DNA of 64,000 bases from Gigaspora rosea (taxonomy: Eukaryota > Glomeromycota > Glomeromycetes > Diversisporales > Gigasporaceae), in contig QKWP01000211.1 in the NCBI GenBank assembly GCA_003550325.1, positions 224,513 to 288,512 of the forward strand, read 5' to 3'. The notes under the pieces are model-generated. The model searched no databases. It was not told the origin of the DNA and worked only from the letters and a program-made list of their open reading frames with translations. Shown here one piece after another: positions 9,804-21,669 of this stretch (position 1 is the first letter of the stretch; the number at the start of each line of letters is the position of its first letter). Both the position numbers and the translations under genes were made by a program.

Positions 9804-10630
9804 TAAGAGGTTTCAATGTTTTGATTATTGTCAATCCAATTAACTTCATCTGTTGGTGGATATAATGATGACTGTTCAATACTTGTATGATATAAGGTTT
9901 CAATATTTGTTTTACTAAGTTTATAGTGGGTATTATCTATGTGAAAACATAAGCTAGGTGAGGATGAAGGGACTAATTCAACAATTGGGTCAGAAGTATA
10001 TTTGGTTGTAGAAAGTACTAATAGACTTAAAGGGGCAGTATAAGTATATTGGTTTTGAACAGGTACAGGACTAAATACAAGAGTAGTATAAGCTCTAGGA
10101 ATATAGTTTGGTTGATCAATATTCCAATTATCAGTAGTTTCTAGTTGTAGATATAATAGAGTATACTGACTTGTAGATGATTGTTCTGCATTATAATCCA
10201 AAGTTACAGATGACCATAGATTAGTTGTACTAGTAAGTGAAGATATTTCAGGTGAAGGAGATTATTTTGAAGTACTAATAGAGTAATAGGACTATTAGGA
10301 GCAGATCTGTCACCAATAACTTGTTCAGGACTTGTTGAGACAGGATAAAAAGTAGTAGTATTTTCTTGTTCAATTTCTATAGTTGAAGTAGATATATCAT
10401 GGATTTCACCAGCAAATTCAATGACAGTTTCACTTGGTTCAGTAGGGGTAAAAGCAGATAAAAATGAAGTATTAGAAAGAGGGATATCAGTTGCTATTTC
10501 AATATTAATTTGAGAGGTTTCACTATTTGAAGCAGGACTATTATTGTGTTCAAGAGTAGGGATTTCAATATCAATAACATTTTCTGAACTAGTAGATTGA
10601 TTAGGTGAGTTAAAAGTAATTGGGTATTAT
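9804..10630 (-). pseudogene. Ty3/gypsy gag, N-terminal part
   Basis: The minus-strand frame is open from ~10629 to ~10262 (SENVIDIEIPTLEHNNSPAS ... VSTSPEQVIGDRSAPNSPIT). After a frameshift at ~10260 it continues as PSPEISSLTSTTNLWSSVTL, then to NQNIETS at 9806. It is Ser/Thr/Asn-rich and probably disordered, as is common for the N-terminal extension of gag in these elements. It rejoins the capsid-like part beyond the insertion at 6879-9803. No ATG in frame is obvious at the start. Confidence 0.6.
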
Positions 10631-11350
10631 CAGTGTTGATGTTTGTTAATAGTGTTATTATATAATCGAGTTAGGAAATCTCCTATAAGATTTAAATAGA
10701 TTAAAAAAAAGAGACGAAAATTTATCTGCCAGAGATAAGTTACTAATAAATAATATAGTTTACTAGTTGATAATAGAAATGATACAAATAATAATTTGTG
10801 TGCGAAAAGAGAAATAAAATAAAATATAGTTCGAAAAATACAATAATATCGACAATAAATCAGTCATAATAGTAGTTAGTAACAACAATTTAAATTATAA
10901 TAAGCATGCAATAATATTGTTAATATGCCAGCTGTATTTGCAAAAGGTAAAAGCATAAACTCTCCAAGTTTGTTTTACAAAATACAAAATTCATTTTTAA
11001 AGATTAAATGGTTATACTTAATAAAACAAATTCCAATATTGCTTTTTTAGAGGCCAATTCTGCAATAATAAAGAATAAAAATAGAATTCAAGATGTATAG
11101 TCCTAGTAGAGCTTGGTGATTTCATCTATGATTTCATGCTTTTCCATAGGAGGTCCACTTGATTCCAGAATGGTTTCCTTCAAAGAAGCAGTGTTTTGTT
11201 TAGGTGATAGAATTTCAAAGAGCTATTTAATTTTAAATGGGCAGAGTTTCTCTTAGATTTTAGCAAGTTTTCAAGAAAGAAGCAAGAGTTTGCTTTAAGA
11301 GAAAAAAGTGTTCCCGCCGTTAAAAGAATGTTTTCCACCAGAAGGCACCA
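10631..11350 (-). other. Putative 5' leader of the gypsy element
   Basis: Non-coding on both strands apart from shadows. On the minus strand, a possible LTR end (GCATTATAACA at 11355) is followed by TTTTGGTGCCTTCTGGTGG, which has the look of a primer-binding site just after an LTR. I could not match it to a particular tRNA, and I found no matching 3' LTR in 1-2050. Confidence 0.3.
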
Positions 11351-11353
11351 AAA

Positions 11354-12712
11354 TGTTATAATGCTATAGCCTTTTTGTATTGAATATAGCAAAGTAACAA
11401 AGTCACCTAGTGCAGTGATATATTTATGAATATACACAGAGTGAAGATAAAGTGTACTTTTTACTTCATAGCAGGAGCCAAACAGTTTATTATAAAGATA
11501 GTATATAATTTATTAAATAATATAAGATAGTAATAAGCCTTGTCTGTAGAAATTACCCTAGAGGGGGAATATTACACTTTACAAGATAATAATAAAGAGA
11601 TAGGATATATTATCCTAAGCTAAAATTCTAGATGAGGGTATTGAACTCTAACTTTTGCAGAAAGGAAGAAATGCTTCTTTTTTATAACTTTTCTATTCTA
11701 AGAGGTGTAACAATTCTATTGTTAATTTGTGCAAAGATAACTAGAAATAATTATTACATTATTGTAGAGACAGTTAGTAGTATTTGTATGGAGGTAATTA
11801 GAGATATTTGTTTGGAATAAACAGAGATATTTGTGTGATGATAGATAGGGATATTTGTATAAAGATAGATGGAGATATTTGTACAAAGATAAATAGAAGT
11901 ATTAGCGTAGAAGTAGTTGTGGGTAGTTGTGTAAAGGTAATTGGAGGTAGTTGTGTCGCTTCTTGTATTACCAAAGTTACTGGTTTGTGTAACCTTATAT
12001 TACCTAGTATAACTAAGCCACAGTATTGTAGCGCAGTTACTGTGCTTCATTCTTTTACCCAATAGAATCTTTTCCTATATTTTTTTTTAAGGTGAAGTCG
12101 TGCCTCGAAGACTTTTTTATTAAGTATATGTTTGTATATATTATGCGATAAATATTATACTATATTAAGTACAAGAGACTTAGACTTACTTGACTATCTG
12201 TGACCTAAATATACCAGAGCTTTCTATACCCATTTTCTGTATAACCTGGATTTTTGGACTACTCCCTATTTTGTTATTCCGCTACTTACTATATTCTCCG
12301 CTTCTCTCATATTGCCAATCCTATACTTCCAAATAGGTGCAAGAGCCTTGCCCAGATGATCATAACCTCATGGTTACTTCCTAAATCTTGGTGTTCTGAG
12401 ATTACCCACACGGTAGTGGGGGCCAAGCTAAGCTTTGCTCACTACTCTCAGTAATCTATTGTATATTACTGCAGATATACTAACTGGATTGGTTAGCAAA
12501 TACTTTTCCTAAAGGTAGATGAGCACTGGCTATGTTGCGTAACTGGCCCAAGTGAGAACTACTCCTATTCTCAGCAAGCTAGCTCTCACTCCTTCTATGT
12601 GATACAGCAACTCCCAACTGGATTTCATAATACATTTCTGTAATACTTCCAACTTCTTGTAGAGCGGTTAGTGTTCTACTATTGGTTAGGCCTCTTTTTC
12701 TATATTTATATA
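11354..12712 (-). other. Possible 5' LTR region, with internal minisatellite
   Basis: If the primer-site guess is right, this region, bounded on the left by TGTTATAATGC, would be the 5' LTR. Plus-strand frames here (for example 11808-12065) only translate a degenerate ~20-bp repeat and are not credible genes. The second LTR was not found, so the assignment is tentative. Confidence 0.25.
11765..11960. repeat. Degenerate GAGATATTTGT minisatellite
   Basis: About eight imperfect units of the type GATAGAGATATTTGTATAAA (spacing ~20-33 bp), giving a repetitive RDICxKI reading. Simple-sequence origin. Confidence 0.6.
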
Positions 12713-12720
12713 CTATAATA

Positions 12721-12825
12721 GGGAATTGCTATTCGCACCATGGATTTTTGCTATTCGCACCATGGATTATGCAAGATTATGCAATATGTTAATCACTTCG
12801 ATTATATCACATATACAACCAATAG
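12721..12825 (+). repeat. Left terminal inverted repeat of the MULE
   Basis: GGGAATTGCTATTCGCACCA through TATGCAATATGTTAATCAC to TTCGATTATATCACA. Pairs with 17822-17923. Two copies of the 21-22 bp word CTATTCGCACCATGGATT sit at the very end, plausible transposase binding sites. Confidence 0.85.
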
Positions 12826-13374
12826 CATAAGACTGTTTTCTTTTCTGTCACATGAAATTGTTACATGTATTAATTGTCACAATAAAGCATGTACAGCATT
12901 GATTAAAGCGTGCATTGTCAATTACCTCTAAAGAGCGATGATATACGCGCTGCCAATATGGTGACTAGTTTGGTATTGTGCAGTTAATTAATAATACGCA
13001 GGTTAAAAATATTTTGCTATAGTTCTAAATCGTACAAGATTAGAAAACAGCGAATTGGTTTTTGAAGACCTTGCATACTCAAACTTTTAGCACACAAACT
13101 TCGGATCGGTTAATTTTGTCACAAAATGTTCGACGAATGAGATTTTACAAAGAATAATTCAATAATGAATGTGAATTTGAAAATATAAGGAGAATTGCTT
13201 AAGGTATAAGAATTATTCGTGCTATTTCTCTCTGAAGTTATATCTTAGATGCATTCACAAGAATTTGTGACTTTTTACATATCATAGAAGGTATTTGACT
13301 GGGTCTTGTTATGGCAAAATGGGTGATTAGGATAAGTATTCTACTTAATCTTTGTTCTTACTAGTTAGCTCCAA

Positions 13375-14590
13375 CTTCAATTCGAACATTAGTTTTCTAA
13401 TTCTATTTTTCTAATTCAAATAATGGTTTTAATTATTCTCTTTTTCTTTTAGCCTTCTTGTTCAAATATGTCAATTTCGCAAGAATTTGTGGCTTTTTAC
13501 ATAAGATCATGGAAGGTATTTGACTTGGTCTAAGGTTTAAGATGTTCAGGTCTTGTTACGGCAAACCAGGTGATTAGAATAAGTATTCTACTTGAATTTG
13601 CTTTTACTAGTTAGCTTCAACTTCAATTTGAATATTAGATCTCTAATTTTATTTTCCTAATTTGAATAATGGTTTTAATTATTCTCTCCTTCTTTTAGCC
13701 TTCTCGTTCAAATATGTCAATTTCGCCTTTGAATATATTACTTTATACATAATATTAGATCTAGGATGCTTTTCCGGAGTAGGTATAATTTACTACTTTG
13801 TAGTTTGCATTAACATTGTTGCCTTCCCAATTCTGCAATTTATTAATTCCCTTTTCCTAAATCGAATAATAGTTTTAATTATTTTTTTTTAGCCTTCTAA
13901 TTAATTTTGCCTTGAATATGTTTATTAATACGTGATAGTACTTTTCCGGAGTAAGTATAGTTCACTATTTTGTAGTTTGCATTAACATTGTTGACTTCCC
14001 AATTCTGCAATTTATTAATTTCCTTTTAATAATTTGAATAATGGTATTAATTATTCTCTCTTTTTTTTTAGCCTTCTCATTAATTTCGCCTTGAATATAT
14101 TTCTTTATATGTGATTGTGCTTTTCTGGAATAAGTATAGTTTACTACTTTGTAGTTTGCATTAACATTGTTGCCTTCCCAATTCTTGCCTTCCCAATTCT
14201 GCAATTTATTAATTTTCTTTTCCTAATTCGAATAATGGTTTTAATTATTTTCTCATTAATTTTGCCTTCTCATTAATTTCGCCTTCTCATTAATTTCACC
14301 TTGAATATGTTTCTTTATATGTGATAGTGCTTTTCCAGAATAAGTATAGTTCACTACTTTGTAGATTGCATTAACATTGTTGCCGTCCCAATTCTGCAGT
14401 TTATTAATTCCCTTTTCCTAAATCGAATAATAGTTTTAATTATTTTTTTTTAGCCTTCTAATTAATTTTGCCTTGAATATGTTTATAAATACGTGATAGT
14501 ACTTTTTCAGAGTAAGTATAGTTCATTACTTTATAGTTTGCATTAACTTCTAAATTCTGCAATTTATTAATTTATTTCGCTATGCCATGC
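13375..14590. repeat. Tandem ~195-bp repeats inside the MULE
   Basis: Units are recognisable by GAATAATGGTTTTAATTATT at about 13422, 13665, 13866, 14037, 14231 and 14426. Each is followed by TTTTAGCCTTCTCATTAATT and then TTGCATTAACATTGTTG and CCCAATTCTGCAATTTATTA. Spacings are ~240, 200, 171, 194 and 195 bp. Subterminal tandem arrays occur in some MULEs. Non-coding. Confidence 0.75.
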
Positions 14591-15424
14591 TTAGATATTA
14601 TTAATTATTTAGCTATTAGATCTAAGACGTGCTATACGCATGCATGCATATACTTTTCCTGAATAAGTATTACTTATATTTTCCACTTAATAACTTGCAA
14701 ATTAAAAGCATTTCTAATTTATTCTTTGGCTATAGGTATGACTAATTACTTTCCTATAATATGTCGAATAATGCCAAGAAGAATATTTGCAGAAGTCAGC
14801 AATTTCATCTAAGTCTTGCCCAAATTAGTTATAACATAAATTGGGGTTTCCTTGTTTTGGTTATGCATTCAAGCTGGTGGGTGAAGCATAATTTCATATA
14901 ATTAGAGTGCTATTATATATGATAGTAAATGGTAGTAAAAAAGGTAATGTAAAAATCGTGACGAAAATGTAAGATTAGATAGATAGAAATGTATTTAAAC
15001 CATGTTTTTTTGACTTCGATGAAATTTCAAAATTCACACAATAAAATCTTTAAAATCAAATTATCTTTACACATTATACAATTTTTATTTTTTTTAAGTA
15101 TTGATTAAAAATACATTTATTGAATTTTTTTGACTAATAAACTAATTTAATAAATTGTCCATCACGCATATTCAACCCTTAAATTACTTTCATTCATTAA
15201 AAAATCTCTTGAACTATTCGAATTTTCTATAGTATACAAATCGAAACCTTATAGTATACTAATCATCTTGTGCATCCTACTATTAATAAATTACTTCAAG
15301 TTACAGAATGCACCTTTTCCAAAACTATATAGATTAATAATTGCATTAGCTAAATTGTCCTGCAACTCAAAAAATTTTTTTAGTAATAGTATAACCTTTA
15401 AATCATTTAACAGTTTTTAACATA

Positions 15425-17326
15425 ATGCCTTTGCTCCTACCTCAACCTGATAACTTTGCAAGTCATGAAGAACTTATCCAATACATCCAAACACATGCAC
15501 TTAGTCAAGGATATGCTGTACTATTAAAAGATCAGAACATGATAAGTTTGCTTATTTATGCTGTGATAGGGGCGGTATCTACAGAAATTCCTTAAATCTT
15601 ACAGATGAAACACGTCAAAGGGCCACTAGTTCAAGATTGATAGATTGTCTCTTTGAACTCTATGCCAAGAAAAAAAAGATAGATGATGGCACTTAAAAAT
15701 AAACAATGCAGAACACAACCATGATGCATCAGAAGACATGACAGGCTACTCAATAAGTTGCAGATTAAACACTGAAGAGCAGCAAACAGTTCAGCAAATG
15801 TCCGCAGCTGGTATCCGTCCTCGAGAGATGCTTTCAGCTCTTCGTCAAAGCAACTCGGACCTTACTGCAGTCTCAAAGGATATCTATAATGCTCGTGATA
15901 AAATTAAGCGTAATAATCTTCAGGGCCGCACACCAATCCAGGCCCTCTTTGATGAACTCAATAAGGGAAACTTTGAACATGACTACCAGTATGATCAAAG
16001 TGGTCACTTAACCCATCTATTCTTTGCACATCCTACTTCAATTCTACTTACCAAAACCTATAACTCCATTCTCTTGATGGACTGCACATATAAAACTAAT
16101 AAATTTAAAATGCCGCTTCTTCACGTTGTTGGTATAACGAGTTTTAATACTACATTTTCTTCTTGCTTTGTGTTTTTAAAGTCTGAACAAAAGGAAGATT
16201 ATGAATGGGCGCTTATTCGTATTGCGCGCATCTTCAGTGATATTCAAAGGCCCCAGGTTATTATGACAGACCGAGAGCTCACTAATGAATGCTTTAGGAA
16301 CTGTCTTCCCCGAATCTCAAATTTTCTTATGTGTCTGGCATATTGAAAAAATGTATTATCAAATTGCCGTCATAATTTTCCTACAGAAGAAAATTAACAG
16401 AGTTTTTGAGAAGCTGGACTACTCTAATAAAATCTAAAGCAGAGGAAGATTTTAATGAAAAGTGGAAAGAACTAGAAAGAAAATATAATGACAAGCCATC
16501 AATTATTAAATACCTACAGGAAGTGTGGTTACCTTTTAAAAAGTCTTTTGTAAGTCTTTGAACAGATCGTTACTTGCATTTGGGCAATATAATGACTTCA
16601 CGAGTAGAAGGGTCTCATGCGATGATAATAAAGTATCTTCAAGTATCCACTGGCGATCTTCATGCGGTTTATGAAAAAATCTCTTTGGCGTTGGAAAATC
16701 AACACCGAGAAATCCAAACTAAGCTTTCTCAAGAGATGATTCAAATTCTCCATACTCAAAACAGGCCATTTTATTTCCAAGTTATTACCAAAGTATCTAC
16801 GTTCTCGTTAAAAAAAGTAGACAAACAATTTTTAAAAGCATCTGACGCAACTTCAGAAAATCCACTACAACCTTGCAGTGGTACATTTACTTCGTCCATG
16901 GGTCTTTCTTGCTCTCATAAAATTCAAGAATACCTCATTAATTATCAAAATTTACAACTTACCGATTTTCATGAACATTGGTGGCTCCAAAAACGCCAAT
17001 CACTTCCACCAATATCATCCGAAACCGAAGAAGATCCTTTGCACCAATGATAGCAAGAATATACCTGACAATTTGACTCTTGGTCGTCTCGAAGACAAGC
17101 AGCAGCTTTAGATAAAATATCAAGCTTGTTTCAAGAGCCCATTATAATTATACAAGATCCACAAGTGCAAAATACAAGAGGGCGACCAGCTGGATCAAGA
17201 AATGTACAACCTTCTACCCAAAGGGATCTGTCCGTTTTCAAATTAACTGAACCGGGAAGGCGTAAATGTGGTATATGTCATAGAACTGGACACAATAGCA
17301 GAACTTGTCCTATTAATGAAGAGTAA
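15425..17326 (+). pseudogene. MULE transposase (FAR1-type), frame-broken
   Basis: The likely start is the ATG at 15425 (MPLLLPQPDNFASHEELIQY). A FAR1/WRKY-GCM1-like DNA-binding region follows in shifted frame: YLCCDRGGIYRNSLNLTDET, RLIDCLFELYAKK. From 15738 a 202-codon open frame carries the MULE DDE domain: LLMDCTYKTNKFKMPLLHVV (first Asp, ~residue 115 of this frame) and QVIMTDRELTNECF (second Asp, ~178). After a break at ~16346 it resumes at 16574 with MTSRVEGSHAMIIKYL and a SWIM-like zinc site, CSGTFTSSMGLSCSHKIQEY. It ends after another break with an AT-hook-like RGRPAGSR and a CCHC knuckle, CGICHRTGHNSRTC, stop at 17324-17326. At least three frame breaks or stops (15.5-15.7, ~16.35-16.57, ~17.05). 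It would cut and paste the element in the nucleus; here it is dead, or an assembly with errors. Confidence 0.85.
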
Positions 17327-17821
17327 AACTAAAATTGTAGAAGTGTTTAATTTTTTGGCTTGACCATTTTTATATTATTTTTTTTTTGATCACCTTATTT
17401 ATGTGTCGTTCCAGAATAATTATTTGTTATAAGATATTTAGTAGTGTAAAAGGACTAATATCGTAGTTAAAAGAATAGGAGTTAGTACTATTAGGCTGGT
17501 ATGTTTATATAAATGCGAAGTAAATCAATATACACTTGTAGTTTTTTGTATCTATTCTTTCTGCTGCGAAATAAAATTTTCTTTAATCGCATATCATAGG
17601 GTTCCTGACTATTATCAAATTCTACCTTATTAATTAGATGATAATATTGGCATATTGGATACACTCTAATTCTATACGATCTCAACCTGATCTAAAAAAA
17701 ATTATTAATAATAATTTGACAGTTTGAGAGAAAGAATAAAATAAAGCAAAAATAAATATGTAGACATAGCGAAAGCTGTACAGAATGCGAAAAAGAGTAT
17801 TTAAAAATTGTATATATATAT

Positions 17822-17923
17822 AGTATCATACATGTGACATAATCGAAGTGATCGACATATTGCATAATCTTGCATAATCCACGGTGTGAATAGCAAAAAT
17901 CCATGGTGCGAATAGCAATTCCC
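17822..17923 (-). repeat. Right terminal inverted repeat of the MULE
   Basis: Inverse of the left end, with differences such as CACACCGTGG for CGCACCATGG in the inner duplicated word, and TCGATCAC for TTAATCAC. Ends CAATTCCC at 17923. Confidence 0.85.
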
Positions 17924-17931
17924 CTATAATA

Positions 17932-18253
17932 TATATATAATAATAATACAATAATAAAATATACTAATATAGTAATAATATGACTAAATATATATTAACC
18001 ATATAAAATAAATTATACTTTCACGAAATCTATTTTGTGCTACATTACTATGCTATTCTAAAAACCTGTTTTATAATATTATAAATTCAGAAACTATATG
18101 AGTAAGTTCTAATTGCAAAATCATTGAGATTACTAATACAGTCACCTCACTCTAATCTGCACCACTCTAAACCAAACACTATTAAACTCTCTCTAAACTG
18201 AACAAAATCTCCTAAAACATTTGTAAATTTTATTATAAAGTTCAGATAAGGAC
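17932..18253. other. AT-rich, no gene
   Basis: TATA-rich run right of the MULE, then CTCTAATCTGCACC-type sequence around 18150-18190 with short CTCTAAAC repeats. No frame or structure that I can support. Confidence 0.5.
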
Positions 18254-18431
18254 GCTGACATTTATTACGTAATATCCATTTACTATGAGGGCTACCTCCC
18301 TCCCCCCACGTAAGATCCAATATAATTGGCCAATTTATAATTTACTATATATCTTTGTGTAACATAAGATATTGTTATAATACAGGGCCAACCCCCCCCA
18401 CCCCCTAAAATATTACGTAATAAATGTCAGC
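18254..18431. mobile_element. 178-bp MITE, TIR GCTGACATTTATTACGTAAT
   Basis: Left end GCTGACATTTATTACGTAAT, right end ATTACGTAATAAATGTCAGC, a perfect ~22-bp inverted repeat. Inside lie CTCCCTCCCCCCACG and AACCCCCCCCACCCCC blocks. A second copy, itself interrupted, lies at ~40184-40571. No convincing target duplication. Confidence 0.8.
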
Positions 18432-19386
18432 TCCCTAAGCCATATATAACTTTTTGAAAACTGAACTTTTTCAAATTTTCACATAGTAAAAAAAAGCAGT
18501 CCTAGTAGAGAAGTTGACTGTACATTCAGAAGAACATTGATTATTATCTTAAAAATGAAGAAAAATTACCTGCTAATACTCTAAATAGTTTCAATATTCT
18601 TATACAGTCTGTAATACATAGTAATAAACTGTATACTGCATACTAATTTTTCATATTTTGCATCCAACTGCAAACAATTATTGAGATTAGATATAGCGAA
18701 TTGGACCCAACATCATAAAAGTAGTTGGTCAACACAGCTCTCTGCAGATAACCAAGGGAAGCAATTTGGTTCACTTTGTCTGAAGCATTATGGTATATAG
18801 ACATATATAGCTAGAACAAGTTGGAAGAACAAAGTTGTCATATTTCTTGTTTATTTTATAAATTTTTGAACCGTGCAGATCCAAAATCATATAAAGAGAC
18901 TAGAAAACTATTTGATGTGAATAAGCTTAATTTTTATTGTTATGCTCTTGCACTATTTGTAACATCACTATGAATGAAATCATCAACTTTATTTGGTTAA
19001 TTAAGAAATTTAAAGAACTTATTTTAGTTATATCTCATTATAGATTATTTATAAAAACAACAAAAAATAATGCCAACTATCATAAAAGTAAGGTTTTTGT
19101 TTGAGAGTTGAACAGGTTACATCTATAAAAGTTCATTAGTCTAATATTTGGATAAAGCCACAAAATGAAAAAATATTACAAACTTAAAAATGTTTTGCAG
19201 GAACTTCCTTTTTGAAAACCACTTAATATTGAAGAATATTTGCTGTTAGAAACCAATGTTTGTAATTTAAATATACACTTAACATATATAGAACAGTTAT
19301 ATATTATTTGTATAATAACTATTTTTTTTAATATTGTTAGAAAAATGGTTGTCAGGTAAGCCTTATAGAACATAGTAATTACATTC
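18432..19386. other. AT-rich, no recognisable gene
   Basis: No open frame with a recognisable motif. Given the decayed gene downstream (19.4-21.6 kb, plus strand), upstream exons could be hidden here, but I cannot support any. Confidence 0.45.
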
Positions 19387-20218
19387 CTTAAGGTTATTTC
19401 AAGACAAAAAAAACAACCTCTATATTCATTCTTACAATTTTTTTATTTTAGACAGCAATTTCATTTTATAAAGGATCTTGAGGAAGCTTTATGTTCAAAA
19501 TTGGTAAGTACTAATATAATACATATCATAGTATTTCTGTTTTGAGAATTAATAAAAATGCTAGTAAGATGAAAATAGCACAAAAAAATACAAAAATCAT
19601 AAAAGAATTGCAAAATGATGCACCTCATTACTATACTTGCACTATGTGCAAAAATTACTTTTACACATGTAACCTTTTGCTGCCAAAAGTAAAAGCAGTA
19701 CTCTTGAGAACAATTTATCACATGCTATCTAGTAACATATTAGCTGCTAAAAGTGCAAATAAAGCAAAAACTATGCTCATGTTAAATTGGCCCTAAGGTT
19801 ATTTCAAGACAAAAAAATAACCTCTATATTCATTCTCACAATTTTTTCATTTTAGATAGCGATTTCATTTTATAAAGGATCTTAAGGAAGTTTTAATTTT
19901 ATGTTCAAAATTGGTGAATACCAATATAATTTGGGTAACAATGCATATAATAGTATTTCTGTTTAGAGAATTGATAAAAATGCTAGTGAGATGAAAATAG
20001 TACAAGAAAATACAAGAATCATAAAAAAATTGCAAAATGATGCACCTTATTACCATACTTACACTATGCGCAAAAATTACTTTTGCTCATATGACCTTTT
20101 GATACCATAAGTAAAAGCAGCACCCTTGAGAACAATTTATCACATGTTATCTAGTAACATATTAGCTACTGAAAGTGCAAATAAATCAAAAGTAGACACT
20201 CATGTAAAATTGGCCCTA
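19387..20218 (+). repeat. Direct tandem duplication, two ~410-bp units
   Basis: Unit 1 is 19387-19796 and unit 2 is 19794-20218. Both begin TAAGGTTATTTCAAGACAAA and end TAAAATTGGCCCTAA or a near variant. Both carry the same potential peptide (NAPHYYTCTMCKN in unit 1, NDAPYYHTYTMRKN in unit 2). Unit 1 stays open in the plus frame 19542-19796, while unit 2 has stops. It looks like a duplicated exon-sized segment of the decayed gene that follows. Confidence 0.7.
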
Positions 20219-20289
20219 ATACTTAGTGATCATAGTAATAATAATTGATTTATGTGAGCATAATGAATTAAATTCAGACAAATATAAAA

Positions 20290-21590
20290 TATTTTGGAAC
20301 ATAGCAGCAAATTATCTTGTGGGAAAGCTTCAAATTTAGTTACTGCTGTTGATGAACACCATCATGAAGGACCCAAAATAAACATAGATAGGTTAGGTAT
20401 GAGTTTGAGGTTTTTTATACAAATCTTTCTATTTATAGTAATTTTTTGCTTATTTTTGAAGTTTTTCCACAGATCTTTTCTTTTTAGTAACCCTATAATT
20501 AATTTGACCTATCTATATATATTTTAGAGTCTTGTCATGATCTAATTGTATATCTAGCCACAGCTATTTTAGCAAAAGATCTACTTCAACAAATTGAATT
20601 TATGTGTCTATCTAATACACCAATTGCCAGTGAGCAGTAGCTCAGATTACAATTCTGGTCCAAAAATCTAATATACAACAATAGTTTGCAATATACAAAT
20701 TGTTTGCTATTAAAATTTATAGTGCAAGCTCAGCATTTACATGCTAAATACATTATGCATCTGTAGTATTTAGATATGAAAAAGAGTTGCTATTAAGGAT
20801 TGTAACATGTTAATACTTGTTTTTCTTGATGATAAACATCGATGTAAAAATGGTGAGCCATAATATCCAATAGTAGCATAATAGTTAAAAAAGATACAAA
20901 ATTTGTAGTAAGTAACTATAATTTTACCAAAACTGGAATGATACCAAGTGTAACAATGCTATGCAATATTTCAAAAACAATTGATGGTGATTTTACATAG
21001 AGAAAGTAAATATCTGTTTAAAGGATCCAATATTTCACTACCTCCTCATTACAACACATGGCAGAGCTCTATAATATTCTTTGGATTCAAGAAACAAGCA
21101 AACCTGTATTATGTTTATACACAAATAGAGGTCCTGACACAAATATATATTAATTAGAGTTCAATTATCATTCATTTGTTTGTTTTTAGAGCTTAATCTT
21201 GATTATCTTGTTGCTATAAGAACACTACTATATTACGTATGGAAAAACTCTGTTGAACATATTATATCAGTACTAAATCTAGGATTGCAAAGTATAGAGT
21301 TAATGTGTAGCAAAATGGAAGACAAATATTTAAAATTTCCTATCAAGGCGAATACATTAAAGGAAATCGCAAAATCAAACTCTATATTTTAAAATAAGCT
21401 AATTGAAAGTATTCAAACCCCTATTCATCTTGTTTATAAATATTTGAAAGGTAGTATTTAAAAGATATTCTATTTGAAACATTAACTTCCATATTAGATG
21501 AAAAAATAGAAACTTTTTGGAAAGCAATTTACCAGATTGATGGACTATAACCTATAAAGATATTACTAAAAAATATATAAAACAAAGAGT
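20290..21590 (+). pseudogene. Decayed DDE-like gene of a multicopy family
   Basis: Successive plus-strand frames give one recognisable protein: SKLSCGKASNLVTAVDEHHH, then (after a MITE) DLIVYLATAILAKDLLQQIE, LRLQFWSKN, LVFLDDKHRCKNGEP, YNFTKTGMIPSVTMLC, VNICLKDPIFHYLLITTHGR, VLCLYTNRGPDTN, and LDYLVAIRTLLYYVWKNSVE followed by HIISVLNLGLQS. From memory this order (DDKHxxKxGEP ... YTDGGPDHR ... RTxPxxSxxNPVERI) marks a large repetitive family of AM fungi and some invertebrates that looks like an RNase H-fold/DDE transposase. The usual GGPDH is RGPDT here. Many stops; the final open piece is 21180-21392. Family name uncertain. Confidence 0.6.
20368..20532. mobile_element. 165-bp AGGACCC-type MITE inside the decayed gene
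   Basis: Starts AGGACCCAAAATAAACATAG and ends TGACCTATCTATATATATTT plus AGAGTCT; the inner repeat ATAGATAGGTYAGGT is inverted at both ends. The flanks are CATCATGA (20360-20367) and TGTCATGA (20533-20540), 6 of 8 identical, an old target duplication. Removing it rejoins DEHHH to DLIVYL in the host frame. Copies of the same family: 31623, 41574, 63080. Confidence 0.75.
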
Positions 21591-21669
21591 AAGTGAATAT
21601 TATAATTTGAAATCAAAATAATAAAACAATAAAAAAAATTAAAAATAAGACAATAAAAAAAGGATTTTA

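Larger units (their letters stand above)
12721..17923 (+). mobile_element. Complete Mutator-like element (MULE), 5.2 kb
   Basis: The ends are GGGAATTGCTATTCGCACCA (left) and its inverse TGGTGCGAATAGCAATTCCC (right). The terminal repeats extend ~100 bp inward with few mismatches. The 8-bp sequence CTATAATA lies directly outside both ends (12713-12720 and 17924-17931), a perfect target duplication in the 8-11 bp range of MULEs. Within each terminal repeat, the word TTGCTATTCGCACCATGGAT is tandemly duplicated. The element contains a tandem-repeat region (13.4-14.6 kb) and a FAR1/MULE transposase gene (15.4-17.3 kb). Structure intact, coding broken. Confidence 0.9.

Noticed and set aside
11632-12065. 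Two overlapping plus frames with repeated RDIC words
   Set aside because: Translation of a degenerate minisatellite; no domain, no start context.
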